7,250 bases of DNA from Bacteroidaceae bacterium. Its GTDB lineage: Bacteria > Bacteroidota > Bacteroidia > Bacteroidales > Bacteroidaceae. Below the pieces are notes generated by a model. It saw nothing but the letters and a program-made list of their open reading frames with translations, was not told the DNA's origin and searched no databases. A program made the position numbers and the translations under genes. The stretch covers positions 1 to 7,250 of the forward strand of contig JAGCWG010000141.1 of assembly GCA_017961965.1 (NCBI GenBank). The letters are read 5' to 3'. Positions within the stretch are counted from its first letter, which is position 1. Every line of letters begins with the position of its first letter. Below are positions 1-6,871 of this stretch, piece after piece.

Positions 1-41
1 GGGAGGGATGGGGAGAGGGTCTTGAGGGTGGAGAGGGGGCT
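1..41. repeat. G-rich tract with a G-quadruplex-type motif
   Basis: The plus strand is almost purely purine and G-rich. G-runs at 1-3, 5-7, 10-13 and 17-19 are separated by loops of 1, 2 and 3 bases, which fits the canonical pattern of four runs of three or more G with short loops. Further G-runs follow at 26-28 and 35-39. The tract lies just 3' of the M15 peptidase gene, on its non-template side. It is cut by the window edge, so it may belong to a larger intergenic repeat. No function is claimed. Confidence 0.5.
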
Positions 42-743
42 TTACTTTTCAAAGTGCTGGTAATCCTTGATGCTACGGTAGTTGCCTCCCCATCGCCAGC
101 CACGCGCACGGAAGAGACGATAGGCAAGGTCGGACTTGTCTATTATATACGGACAAGACTTGTCACGACGGAAGGCATAGGGACGGCCGTGACTAGGTGA
201 TACGATGCTACCTTTTATATATGGATTGTAGAGTGGGTTGAGGTCGATGGCACAGCCACGACCATGGTATGATATCTGGCTACGGCTTCCTGTGATGAAG
301 CGGAAGTTGAAGCAACTGGTGTTGTTAGCCTCCATGGAACGCTCGTCGTCAGCATCGTATTCATCGATGAGTGTCATCAGCTCGATGGGGTAGTGTGCCT
401 CGTAGAGACGGCGGAATATATAGACGATATCCTGTGCAACCTTGCGGTTCACGACAAGCTCGCCCATCTGGTTCTCACCCTTGAAGTTACGGTGAAGCAC
501 ACGCACATATCGGAGTTCGTCACGTCGGATGGTACAGTCTGCTTTCCAGCTCTTACCTTTCATACGGTCAAAGATGCGGTCGCTTATCGGTTCTGCCACG
601 AAGCAACTGTCAAGTCCGTATGCCTTGACGAGTGAGTCGCACACTATGGTACGTGCAATCCAATTAGACATCTCTGGCACACGTTGTGCAGAGATGTCTA
701 ATGATATAAGTACTATTATTAATAGAGAAACAATCTTGTTCAT
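42..743 (-). CDS. Secreted M15-family zinc peptidase (D,D-carboxypeptidase / L-Ala-D-Glu endopeptidase type)
   Basis: The 233-residue product is probably a peptidoglycan peptidase acting in the periplasm. Residues 1-20 form a signal peptide (MNKI, hydrophobic core, ISA before Gln20); no lipobox cysteine is present. The C-terminal half carries the M15 zinc site: His160 and Asp167 in SYHGRGCAIDLNP, then His230 in the final DYQHFEK, with Asp227 as the likely catalytic base. WRWGG (216-220) is the conserved Trp-Gly-Gly segment seen in M15C-type enzymes. The N-terminal part (about 21-120) is a lineage-specific extension I cannot assign. The stop TAA lies at 42-44. The gene is on the same strand as the upstream GH5-family gene but 197 bp away, and it has its own possible promoter, so co-transcription is not needed. 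The family is clear; the exact bond cleaved is not visible from sequence. Confidence 0.87.
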   Translation of the reverse strand: MNKIVSLLIIVLISLDISAQRVPEMSNWIARTIVCDSLVKAYGLDSCFVAEPISDRIFDRMKGKSWKADCTIRRDELRYVRVLHRNFKGENQMGELVVNRKVAQDIVYIFRRLYEAHYPIELMTLIDEYDADDERSMEANNTSCFNFRFITGSRSQISYHGRGCAIDLNPLYNPYIKGSIVSPSHGRPYAFRRDKSCPYIIDKSDLAYRLFRARGWRWGGNYRSIKDYQHFEK

Positions 744-771
744 GGCCTGTTTATAACCTTATTCAAGTTTT

Positions 772-800
772 GCAAGTTTAGCTGACGCTTTACTTGCAAG
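772..800 (-). promoter_or_regulatory. Possible promoter of the M15 peptidase gene
   Basis: Read on the minus strand, TAAACTTGC (780-772) differs by one base from the Bacteroidetes -7 box TAnnTTTG, and CTTG (800-797) sits 16 bases upstream as a weak -33 box, a little closer than usual. It would give a 5' leader of roughly 25 nt before the ATG at 743. TTGCAAG occurs at both 770-776 and 794-800, so the match may be partly due to this repeat. Low confidence. Confidence 0.3.
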
Positions 801-944
801 GAGTTAAAAAGGAGTTAAAGAGTAGTTAAAGTGGAGTAAAAAAGACGGATGTCCATCGCAAAGTGGTTTTACAAGATAATCCGCAAACAATCAAACGTCT
901 TTTTAACTTCCTATATAACTCCATTTTAACTACAATTTAACTAC
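800..944. repeat. Inverted pair of 11-nt tandem arrays (GGAGTTAAANN units)
   Basis: Four consecutive 11-nt units run on the plus strand at 800-810, 811-821, 822-832 and 833-843 (for example GGAGTTAAAAA, then GGAGTTAAAGA). Four related 11-nt units run on the minus strand at 944-934, 933-923, 922-912 and 911-901 (for example GTAGTTAAATT). The inner ends are closed by AAAAAGACG (839-847) and its exact complement CGTCTTTTT (896-904), around a 48-nt centre. The whole could fold as a long imperfect hairpin. The outermost right unit contains the TAG stop of the GH5-family gene, so the array would form its 3' untranslated region, and it ends where the M15 promoter would start. Possible roles are terminator, mRNA-end stabiliser or a dispersed repeat. 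The units are AT-rich, which lowers their significance somewhat. Confidence 0.75.
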
Positions 945-2740
945 AAACTAAACTTGAATAACCTTACCTTCTTTCCGTTCAGAATATACACACCATTTAC
1001 TGCCTTGCAACGGTCTATGGCACGACCTGTGAGGTCGTAAAGGATACCATCGTTACGGGTGGTGCGGACGGTAGCTATGCCGTCGTAGTATGTTTGGGCA
1101 AAGGAGAAACTCTTTATTTGTATCTCCTGCGGCATCTCGGTGGTGAAAGCTACCATGCGGATGCGTGACTCGTCAACTTTCCTGCCTGACTCCGTCATCA
1201 TTTCGTGAAGAGGAATGGCGAAACGTGTGGCTTGGTTGGTCAAATCGACATAGTACGTGTCTGCCCAGAAGTTGGATGTATCGAATATCTTCAGCTTGGA
1301 GGCGAAGCGTACAGGATAAGCCAGCTCTACGATGAGGCTGTCGTGCATGGATAGGTCAAGTCCTGCATCTTCGTATCTCCATCCTGCACTTCCGTTGTTG
1401 GTAAGACGAATACTGTTGATGCCGTTGTCCTTCTCGTAGTATGAGTTCTCGTATAGCAGTTTGGCACGGAAGCACTCGCTGCTGAACTCGAATGGGTCGT
1501 CAGGTATCTGCTGCACTGGTGTGTAGCGCTCCGTGCTTGGGTAGTCAACCTTTGCCCACTCCTTGTACCAACGGAAGAACGGTTCGCCGCAGGCTTCCTC
1601 CATGCCGTTGAGTCCGGCACGGATGGTACCGTTCTTCAGGTACTCATCAACATCGATGTAGAAATCAGGCTTGCTGATGATTGTTCCAATGTTGTCGTAG
1701 GTGTCGAGTATGGCCTTGAGGGCTGTTCCCCACTTTGATGTCGTGGCCGTTGACCATGTGCCGTAGTTGTCGTACATGATGCTGCCGAAGCCGTCGTCAC
1801 GTCCAGTCTCTGGGTTCTCAGGACTCCAGTCTGTCTCGGTAATCATGATAGGATTGGTGTATAGAACAGGTACGCTCTTAACGAATCGATATACGGAGTA
1901 GGTTGGCTCGCAGTTGTTCTCATTCACATCGAAGCGTCCTGTGTATGCATGGACTGCATAGCCGAGGTTCTCGTCAACGAGTGGATACTGGATGTAATCG
2001 GCAAACTCTGACTGCCAGTGTGTGCCAGGAGCCCATATTATTCCGTCGAAACCATTGCCGCGTATCACGTCAATGATTGGCTGGAAGAAGTCACGCATGG
2101 CATTCTTTGTGACGAGTCCAGACTTGGTGGTCACACGTATAGGGTCGCTTGCAAGCTCTATGCTGATCTGTCCTGAATATTTGCGTACAGAGTCATTGCG
2201 TGAGAGCAGCTCCCACACATCCGTGAGATATTCCTGATAGTCGCCTCCGACGGAGATGCTACTCTGACATACTCCAGGCGGACGCATGATGACATACATC
2301 CCGTGATGAAGGGCCTTGGAGATGAGTGGCCAGTATAGTTTCTTGAAGTAATTCTTCAGTTTGTTTGCACTAAAGCGTGAGATGTCTGCCTCTCCATACT
2401 GGTTAGGGTCAGGCGCAATGTCTGTGCGGTTGGTCCACGCTGGGTCCAAGTGGAAGCGTAGGACATTGGCATAGGCTCCTTTGCTGTTGTCGGTGACGGC
2501 ATCCAGTACTTTGTCGAAGTATGCCATGCAGGCAGGAATGGAATCGTCAATGGTAAGGATGCCCCAACGGCTGTTGTTTGCATTAGGATTAGGTGAGTCC
2601 ATCACTCCATGGAGGACAACCTTGTTGCCGACCTCATCGCGCAACTGGTTTCCGTCCACGTGCAACGCAGGCCGCAGCTGTGCGTTTGCAACCATGGTGA
2701 ATAGAAAAAAGTATAATGTAATGAGATTCCTTATGTTCAT
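941..2740 (-). CDS. Secreted GH5-family (cellulase-fold) protein with altered acid/base motif
   Basis: The 599-residue product starts with a signal peptide (1-20, cleavage likely VANA before Gln21). Residues about 22-398 form a GH5-type TIM barrel: VVLHGVMDSPNP (41-52), Arg95 in the LRFHLDPAW strand, VHAY (His264, Tyr266) and ITETDW with Glu302 as the nucleophile. The beta-4 motif, normally Asn-Glu-Pro, reads ELASDP here, so the acid/base position is Asp199 (codon 2146-2144, GAC) and the preceding Asn is Ser198. Residues about 415-548 form a beta-sandwich-like domain, perhaps carbohydrate-binding. Residues 566-594 (ILYDLTGRAIDR...NGVYILNGKKV) resemble the C-terminal sorting tail of type IX secretion substrates. 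Family members hydrolyse beta-1,4-linked glycans such as glucan, mannan or xylan; I cannot assign a subfamily. The gene is divergent from GH115 across a shared control region. Fold assignment is firm; activity is uncertain. Confidence 0.88.
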   Translation of the reverse strand: MNIRNLITLYFFLFTMVANAQLRPALHVDGNQLRDEVGNKVVLHGVMDSPNPNANNSRWGILTIDDSIPACMAYFDKVLDAVTDNSKGAYANVLRFHLDPAWTNRTDIAPDPNQYGEADISRFSANKLKNYFKKLYWPLISKALHHGMYVIMRPPGVCQSSISVGGDYQEYLTDVWELLSRNDSVRKYSGQISIELASDPIRVTTKSGLVTKNAMRDFFQPIIDVIRGNGFDGIIWAPGTHWQSEFADYIQYPLVDENLGYAVHAYTGRFDVNENNCEPTYSVYRFVKSVPVLYTNPIMITETDWSPENPETGRDDGFGSIMYDNYGTWSTATTSKWGTALKAILDTYDNIGTIISKPDFYIDVDEYLKNGTIRAGLNGMEEACGEPFFRWYKEWAKVDYPSTERYTPVQQIPDDPFEFSSECFRAKLLYENSYYEKDNGINSIRLTNNGSAGWRYEDAGLDLSMHDSLIVELAYPVRFASKLKIFDTSNFWADTYYVDLTNQATRFAIPLHEMMTESGRKVDESRIRMVAFTTEMPQEIQIKSFSFAQTYYDGIATVRTTRNDGILYDLTGRAIDRCKAVNGVYILNGKKVRLFKFSL

Positions 2741-2836
2741 ATATTATCCTATTTTATTTTAGTTGTGACCCTTTTTTAGTAGATTTAGGAATGCAAGATG
2801 AAACTGAAAACATATCCACCCAAAAATCTTGCGCAT

Positions 2837-2868
2837 GCAAAAATACGATATTTTTCTTAATTGCCAAC
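2837..2868 (-). promoter_or_regulatory. Bacteroidetes-type promoter of the GH5-family gene
   Basis: On the minus strand TATTTTTG followed by C (2845-2837) is a perfect match to the TAnnTTTG -7 box. GTTG (2868-2865) lies 19 bases upstream, the usual distance for the -33 TTTG/TTG box. The start would fall near 2831 and give a leader of about 90 nt to the ATG at 2740. The -7 box lies within an inverted repeat: AAAAATA (2839-2845), cga, TATTTTT (2849-2855). Confidence 0.65.
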
Positions 2869-2934
2869 ATAATATGTATAAATATCATGTTTTTGCTTTC
2901 ACTTGGTCGTGCAAATATGCCGAATAGATGTTTC

Positions 2935-2963
2935 TATGTTACATTTAGACGTCATGTAACATA
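2935..2963. promoter_or_regulatory. Operator-like dyad TATGTTACAT-N9-ATGTAACATA
   Basis: Two 10-bp arms (2935-2944 and 2954-2963) are perfect inverted copies around a 9-bp spacer that itself contains the palindrome GACGTC (2948-2953). Arm centres are 19 bp apart, about two turns of B-DNA, as expected for a dimeric DNA-binding protein. The centre is about 78 bp upstream of the predicted GH115 start and about 118 bp upstream of the predicted GH5 start, which fits an activator site serving both genes. The regulator is not in the window and its family cannot be told. Confidence 0.6.
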
Positions 2964-3008
2964 ACACAAAAAACAAGGCACATATTGCAAAAGCGTATAA
3001 AGAAAGTG

Positions 3009-3022
3009 TTTGTACTTTTGCA
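3009..3022 (+). promoter_or_regulatory. Bacteroidetes -7 promoter element of the GH115 gene
   Basis: TACTTTTG (3013-3020) matches the TAnnTTTG -7 box exactly and is followed by CA. No good -33 TTTG is found at the normal spacing, which suggests help from an activator, perhaps at the dyad 2935-2963. The extended string TTTGTACTTTTGCA is matched with one change upstream of the esterase gene (6885-6872, minus strand). The predicted start near 3027 leaves a leader of about 100 nt. Confidence 0.6.
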
Positions 3023-3100
3023 TTGGTGTATTTATGGGGTTTTAATTTCTTGTGGCAAAGACAACACGGTGCAAGAACTTAAAAACTTACAAACCTACGA

Positions 3101-3120
3101 ACTCAAAAAAACTCAAAAAA
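3101..3120 (+). repeat. Tandem 10-nt repeat in the GH115 leader
   Basis: ACTCAAAAAA occurs twice head to tail, directly before the ATG at 3127, inside an A-rich leader that also has related segments upstream (AACTTAAAAA near 3077-3086). Such A-rich leaders commonly replace a Shine-Dalgarno in Bacteroidetes, so the repeat may simply help ribosome entry. It also resembles the loose 10-11-nt repeats elsewhere in the window. Confidence 0.5.
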
Positions 3121-3126
3121 CAAATA

Positions 3127-5631
3127 ATGAAGAAAACTTTCTTATCGCTGATGATGCTTCTTGCAACATGTTCCATAAAGGCGGCGGACAACTTCATCGC
3201 GTTCACCAAGGACATCAACACGACAGTTGAACTATCGGCAGGCGGCTCTATCACCTATGATACCAACGACTATGAGGGCATACTCCTTGCCATAGCTAAC
3301 CTCAAGAACGATATGCAGGCGGTGATGGGACACGACAATGCTCCAGTCATTATTGGCTCGATTGACAAGAGCAAGGTCATTGCCGACCTTATGAAATCAG
3401 ACAAGAATATAGCAAAGCTTCTCAATCGTGAACTGAAAGGCAAGAAGGAGAAGTACATCATAACGACCATTGATACGAAGGACGGTAAGTCACTTCTCAT
3501 TGCTGGTTCGGATAAGCGTGGCACTATATATGGTGTGTACGAACTGTCAGAACAGATTGGCGTATCTCCATGGTACTGGTGGGCTGACGCACCTATTGCC
3601 AAGCATGATAAGGTGTTTGCCAAGGATGGTGTCTTCACAGATGGCGAGCCGGCTGTTGAGTTTCGTGGTATATTCCTTAATGACGAGGCACCTTGTCTGA
3701 CAACTTGGGTGGAGAACACGTTTAATACTCAATATGGTGGACATGAGTTCTATGAGAAGGTGTTTGAACTGATTCTCCGTCTTAAAGGTAACATGATGTG
3801 GCCTGCGATGTGGGGATGGGCATTCTATGCCGATGACCCAGCTAATGGCAAATTGGCTGACAGTATGGGAATAATGATGGGAACGTCGCACCATGAACCT
3901 ATGGCACGTAACCATCAGGAATATGCACGTAACCGCAGGGAGTGGGGTGCATGGAACTATCAGACTAATCAGGCTAATCTCGACAAGTTCTTCCGTGAAG
4001 GAATAGAACGAATGAATGGTACGGAAGATATCGTGACTATCGGTATGCGAGGTGATGGCGATGAAGCCATGAGTGAGACGGCAGACACAAAACTGATGGA
4101 ACGCATCATCAACAATCAGCGTCGCATCATCAAGGAGGTGACAGGCAGGCCAGCAGAAAAGACCACACAGGTATGGGCGCTTTACAAGGAAGTGCAGGAC
4201 TATTATGATGCCGGTCTCAAGGTACCTGACTATGTAATGATTCTCATCAGCGATGACAACTGGGGTGACATCCGCCGCGTACCTATAACAAAGGAAGAAC
4301 GTAGTCGAAAAGGCGGATGGGGTATCTATTATCATGTGGATTATGTCGGTGCTCCTCGTAACTCAAAATGGCTCAATGTTACTCAGACACAGCAGATGTT
4401 CGAGCAGCTTTCATTAGCCTATGATTTTGGCATACAGCGTATGTGGATTCTTAATGTCGGTGACCTAAAGCCAATGGAATATCCAATCACCCTTTTCATG
4501 GATATGGCTTGGAATCCGAAGGAATACACTCAACAGACTGTTACGGAGCATACCCGGAATTTCTTTGGAAAGGTATTCTGTGATGATATAGCCGAAGACG
4601 CCGCAGATATATATAACCGCAACTGTCAATACATGGCTCGTGTCACTCCAGAGATGCTGGATGATAGGACATATAATATAGCAACAGGCGAATGGAGGCA
4701 GGTGGCTGATGCCTATCAACGTCTCGAACTCCGTGCATTGCGTTTGTATCAGGATATCCCTGAAGACACTCGTGATTTCTATCGCCAACTCATTCTCTTC
4801 CCTGTTCAGGCAATGGCAAACCTTTATGATATGTATTATGCAAAAGCCATGAACCGCCATTATGCCAACATGGGTAGTCCTGATGCCAACAAGTGGGCTG
4901 ATGAGGAGAAGCGTTGCTTTAGGCGTGACTCGTTGCTCTGTGCATCATACAACAATGACATTGCTAATGGCAAATGGAATGGCATGATGATTCAGAAGCA
5001 TATAGGCTACACCAACTGGAATGACAATTTCCGTGCGGACAAGTTACCTGCTACTGTCGCTGTACCTGAAGACTTTTCTGGTGGCTATACATTCCTGCCT
5101 GACAATGGATACGTTTCTATCGAAGCTGAGCATTATTATCAGTCCGAAGCGTCAAAAGATACTCAGTGGAGCGTATATCCATATTATGGACGTACACGTA
5201 GTGCTGTAGCTCTGACTCCTTACACGAAACCTGTTGGTGATGCTTCGCTGACCTATCGTTTCGGCTTGCCAGAGGGAACAAAGTCGGTCAAGGTACACGT
5301 CATAGTCAAATCAACGCTCGACTTCCTGAACGTAGGCGGTCATGAGTGTGCTGTAAGTCTCGACGGAGGTCAATCTGAAACAATCAATTTCAATAAGACA
5401 TTGCTCGACAAGCAACCATTCATGTACTCGGTATTCTATCCTACGGTTGCACGTCGTATCATCGAGAAGGTTGTTGAATTACCTGTTAGCAAGGACGGTA
5501 CACACGAACTTACCCTGCGTCCAAAGCATCCAGGGCTCGTATTTGAAAAAATTGTAGTGGATTTTGGCGGTTACAAGCCTTCTTATCTGTTTATGGATGA
5601 GTCAAGCTACACGGTTAAGGGAAAAGAGTAA
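3127..5631 (+). CDS. GH115 xylan alpha-1,2-glucuronidase, secreted
   Basis: The 834-residue enzyme is predicted to remove glucuronic acid or 4-O-methylglucuronic acid side groups from xylan. GH115 members can attack internal decorations, unlike GH67 enzymes. The start is ATG 3127 because it opens a signal peptide (MKKTFLSLMMLLATCSIKA); the longer frame from GTG 3052 would bury that signal. GH115 hallmarks occur in order: YGVYELSEQIG (135-145), VEFRGIFLNDEAP (177-189), GNMMWPAMWGWAF (221-233), GTSHHEPMARN (252-262), IGMRGDGDEAM (305-315) and ISDDNWGD (374-381), which supply the conserved acidic and His residues of the active-site barrel. The C-terminal part (about 660-830), beginning SIEAEHY, is the beta-sandwich GH115 C-terminal domain. 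Length is normal for the family and no break is seen. No lipobox or sorting tail is visible, so a periplasmic location is likely. It is divergent from the GH5-family gene and ends in a terminator shared with the esterase gene. Confidence 0.96.
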   Translation: MKKTFLSLMMLLATCSIKAADNFIAFTKDINTTVELSAGGSITYDTNDYEGILLAIANLKNDMQAVMGHDNAPVIIGSIDKSKVIADLMKSDKNIAKLLNRELKGKKEKYIITTIDTKDGKSLLIAGSDKRGTIYGVYELSEQIGVSPWYWWADAPIAKHDKVFAKDGVFTDGEPAVEFRGIFLNDEAPCLTTWVENTFNTQYGGHEFYEKVFELILRLKGNMMWPAMWGWAFYADDPANGKLADSMGIMMGTSHHEPMARNHQEYARNRREWGAWNYQTNQANLDKFFREGIERMNGTEDIVTIGMRGDGDEAMSETADTKLMERIINNQRRIIKEVTGRPAEKTTQVWALYKEVQDYYDAGLKVPDYVMILISDDNWGDIRRVPITKEERSRKGGWGIYYHVDYVGAPRNSKWLNVTQTQQMFEQLSLAYDFGIQRMWILNVGDLKPMEYPITLFMDMAWNPKEYTQQTVTEHTRNFFGKVFCDDIAEDAADIYNRNCQYMARVTPEMLDDRTYNIATGEWRQVADAYQRLELRALRLYQDIPEDTRDFYRQLILFPVQAMANLYDMYYAKAMNRHYANMGSPDANKWADEEKRCFRRDSLLCASYNNDIANGKWNGMMIQKHIGYTNWNDNFRADKLPATVAVPEDFSGGYTFLPDNGYVSIEAEHYYQSEASKDTQWSVYPYYGRTRSAVALTPYTKPVGDASLTYRFGLPEGTKSVKVHVIVKSTLDFLNVGGHECAVSLDGGQSETINFNKTLLDKQPFMYSVFYPTVARRIIEKVVELPVSKDGTHELTLRPKHPGLVFEKIVVDFGGYKPSYLFMDESSYTVKGKE

Positions 5632-5638
5632 ACATAAA

Positions 5639-5689
5639 AAAAGCACACAGAGTTTTTTTCTTCGCAAAGGAAATACTCTGTGTGCTTTT
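5639..5689. terminator. Bidirectional intrinsic terminator between GH115 and esterase genes
   Basis: A perfect 15-bp stem is formed by AAAAGCACACAGAGT (5639-5653) and ACTCTGTGTGCTTTT (5675-5689) around a 21-nt loop. The stem is flanked by an A-tract on the left (5636-5642) and T-rich DNA on the right, so it ends transcripts arriving from both convergent genes. The U-tract is stronger for minus-strand transcripts (esterase). It lies 8 bp after the GH115 stop and 25 bp beyond the esterase stop. Confidence 0.9.
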
Positions 5690-5713
5690 GCTTTCTATGT
5701 GTTTCAATGTATG

Positions 5714-6853
5714 TCAGAACAGTTCCGTAGGTACGGCATCAGCCATTGCCTTGTAGGCAGCTTCGCTTGGGTGAAGGTGGTCGCCTGAGTCGAAGCCGGG
5801 GGCAAAGGACTTTGGATTGTCCTTGTCGCATACAGCCTTGTCGAAGTCCACGCATCCGTCAAACTTGTCGGAGGTGCGAAGCCATTCATTGAACTCCTGA
5901 CGCATCTTGTCTCTGTCTTCATTATATGTGCGCCAACCCTCGATAGGGAGGAGGGTACCGCTCCATACTTTGAGTCCGAGTTTGCGTGCGTGATTTATGT
6001 AGAAACGTTCCACGCCATCTATGAGTTCCGCACACGTTGGCATGTCACTCCATGGTCGGAAAGGATTGACGTCAGTACCCACTGGGTGTATGATGTCGTT
6101 AATGCCGTGCTGGATGATGACGGTGCTTGCACCTGCCACGTTAAGCTCGATAGGGAAGCGTGTCTCACCCTTCAGTCCGTATGCCTGATATGTGATGCAG
6201 TCGTATTGGCGTAGTATGCGTGTGCCGCTCACGGCACGACGAATGATTGACACGTCGTGATATCCTTGTTTCCATGTGCGCATGGCAAGGTAGTCAGGCC
6301 AACTCTGTGCCGTGATGGAGTCGCCGTAGCACACGAGGGCATGGTTCTTGCTCTCTGTGAGTATGTCTATTGTGTTAAGGAAATAGAACCAGTTGGTGTT
6401 GCGTGTGAGGTCGAGAGGCAGTGTGGCTTGTTCTGCAAAGTCGCCATAGCTGTATTGTCCCTTTGACAGAGGGCCTGTTATGAGTGTACCTGCATTCATC
6501 TGTGTGAAGTCGGCAAGGTACATGCTTACCTCCACGGTGTCGCCCGCTGTGATGTCGATAGCCACCTCGTCGCTTGTCACCTCTGTACCTGGTGACATGG
6601 TCACTTGGCGTATCCCGTCGAATGTGATGTATAATGGGGTGTAGTTATCCTCCTTCTTTGCTACCACCGCCTTGCTGATGGTTATAGGCTCAGTACCCGT
6701 GAGGTTGGAGAAACGGAAACGCATCTTGTTGCCAGAGAAGCATATCCTCACGGGATAGCGTAGCGTGATATCCTTTGCATATACCGCTTCCTTGCGGTCT
6801 GTGATAGATGTGGCGTTGCCCCAGCAAGCCACCCATTTAGTGTATTTATCCAT
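5714..6853 (-). CDS. SGNH/GDSL-family acyl esterase without signal peptide
   Basis: The 379-residue product has two parts. Residues 1-165 are a beta-rich N-terminal domain beginning WVACWGNATS and including MRFRFSNLTGTEPITISKA, as in the larger GDSL hydrolases related to actinobacterial and clostridial enzymes. Residues 170-379 are an SGNH hydrolase: block I CYGDSIT with nucleophile Ser179, block II Gly210 (AVSG), block III GIND with Asn252, block V DHLH with Asp358 and His361. All catalytic residues are present, so it should be an active acyl or acetyl esterase; the substrate is unknown. There is no signal peptide, and a promoter lies only about 20 bp upstream of the ATG, so no hidden N-terminal extension is likely and the enzyme is predicted to be cytoplasmic. 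It is convergent with GH115. A role in deacylating imported oligosaccharides is plausible but inferred only from context. Confidence 0.92.
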   Translation of the reverse strand: MDKYTKWVACWGNATSITDRKEAVYAKDITLRYPVRICFSGNKMRFRFSNLTGTEPITISKAVVAKKEDNYTPLYITFDGIRQVTMSPGTEVTSDEVAIDITAGDTVEVSMYLADFTQMNAGTLITGPLSKGQYSYGDFAEQATLPLDLTRNTNWFYFLNTIDILTESKNHALVCYGDSITAQSWPDYLAMRTWKQGYHDVSIIRRAVSGTRILRQYDCITYQAYGLKGETRFPIELNVAGASTVIIQHGINDIIHPVGTDVNPFRPWSDMPTCAELIDGVERFYINHARKLGLKVWSGTLLPIEGWRTYNEDRDKMRQEFNEWLRTSDKFDGCVDFDKAVCDKDNPKSFAPGFDSGDHLHPSEAAYKAMADAVPTELF

Positions 6854-6871
6854 TATGTTGTTGATTTCTGG

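Larger units (their letters stand above)
2741..3126. other. Divergent intergenic control region between GH5-family and GH115 genes
   Basis: This 386-bp gene-free stretch is AT-rich and holds a minus-strand promoter (2837-2868) for the GH5-family gene, a perfect 10-bp dyad (2935-2963), a plus-strand -7 box (3013-3020) for GH115, and A-rich leaders on both sides. The GH5 leader is about 90 nt and the GH115 leader about 100 nt. An imperfect dyad (2867-2875 against 2882-2890, 8 of 9 pairs) overlaps the -33 box of the GH5 promoter. I see no convincing gene. An open frame from a TTG at 2985 has a signal-like start but is crossed by the promoter. Confidence 0.75.

Noticed and set aside
305..315. Apparent use of Gly-Asp-Gly-Asp in the GH115 GMRGDGDEAM motif as an active-site change (protein residues)
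   Set aside because: I recall GMRGDGDExM as a common variant among Bacteroidetes GH115 proteins, so it is not evidence of altered activity.
3034..3045. Three-codon ATG open frame in the GH115 leader
   Set aside because: Too short to support a regulatory leader peptide and without a visible attenuator hairpin.
3052..3126. N-terminal extension of GH115 from a GTG at 3052
   Set aside because: The extension is Lys/Thr-rich leader translation and would place the clear signal peptide at residue 26; the ATG at 3127 is preferred.
2985..3230. Open frame from a TTG whose start looks like a lipoprotein signal (LISC-GKDN)
   Set aside because: It contains the GH115 -7 box, overlaps the GH115 signal peptide in another frame, and its later part has no protein-like pattern. 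A chance frame is more likely than a decayed lipoprotein, though a remnant cannot be excluded.
3547..4335. 262-codon open frame on the minus strand inside GH115
   Set aside because: It is antisense to conserved GH115 motifs, is rich in His/Cys/Ile as expected from a reverse frame, and has no recognisable domain or promoter.
4465..4860. 131-codon minus-strand open frame inside GH115
   Set aside because: Shadow of the GH115 coding frame with no independent support.
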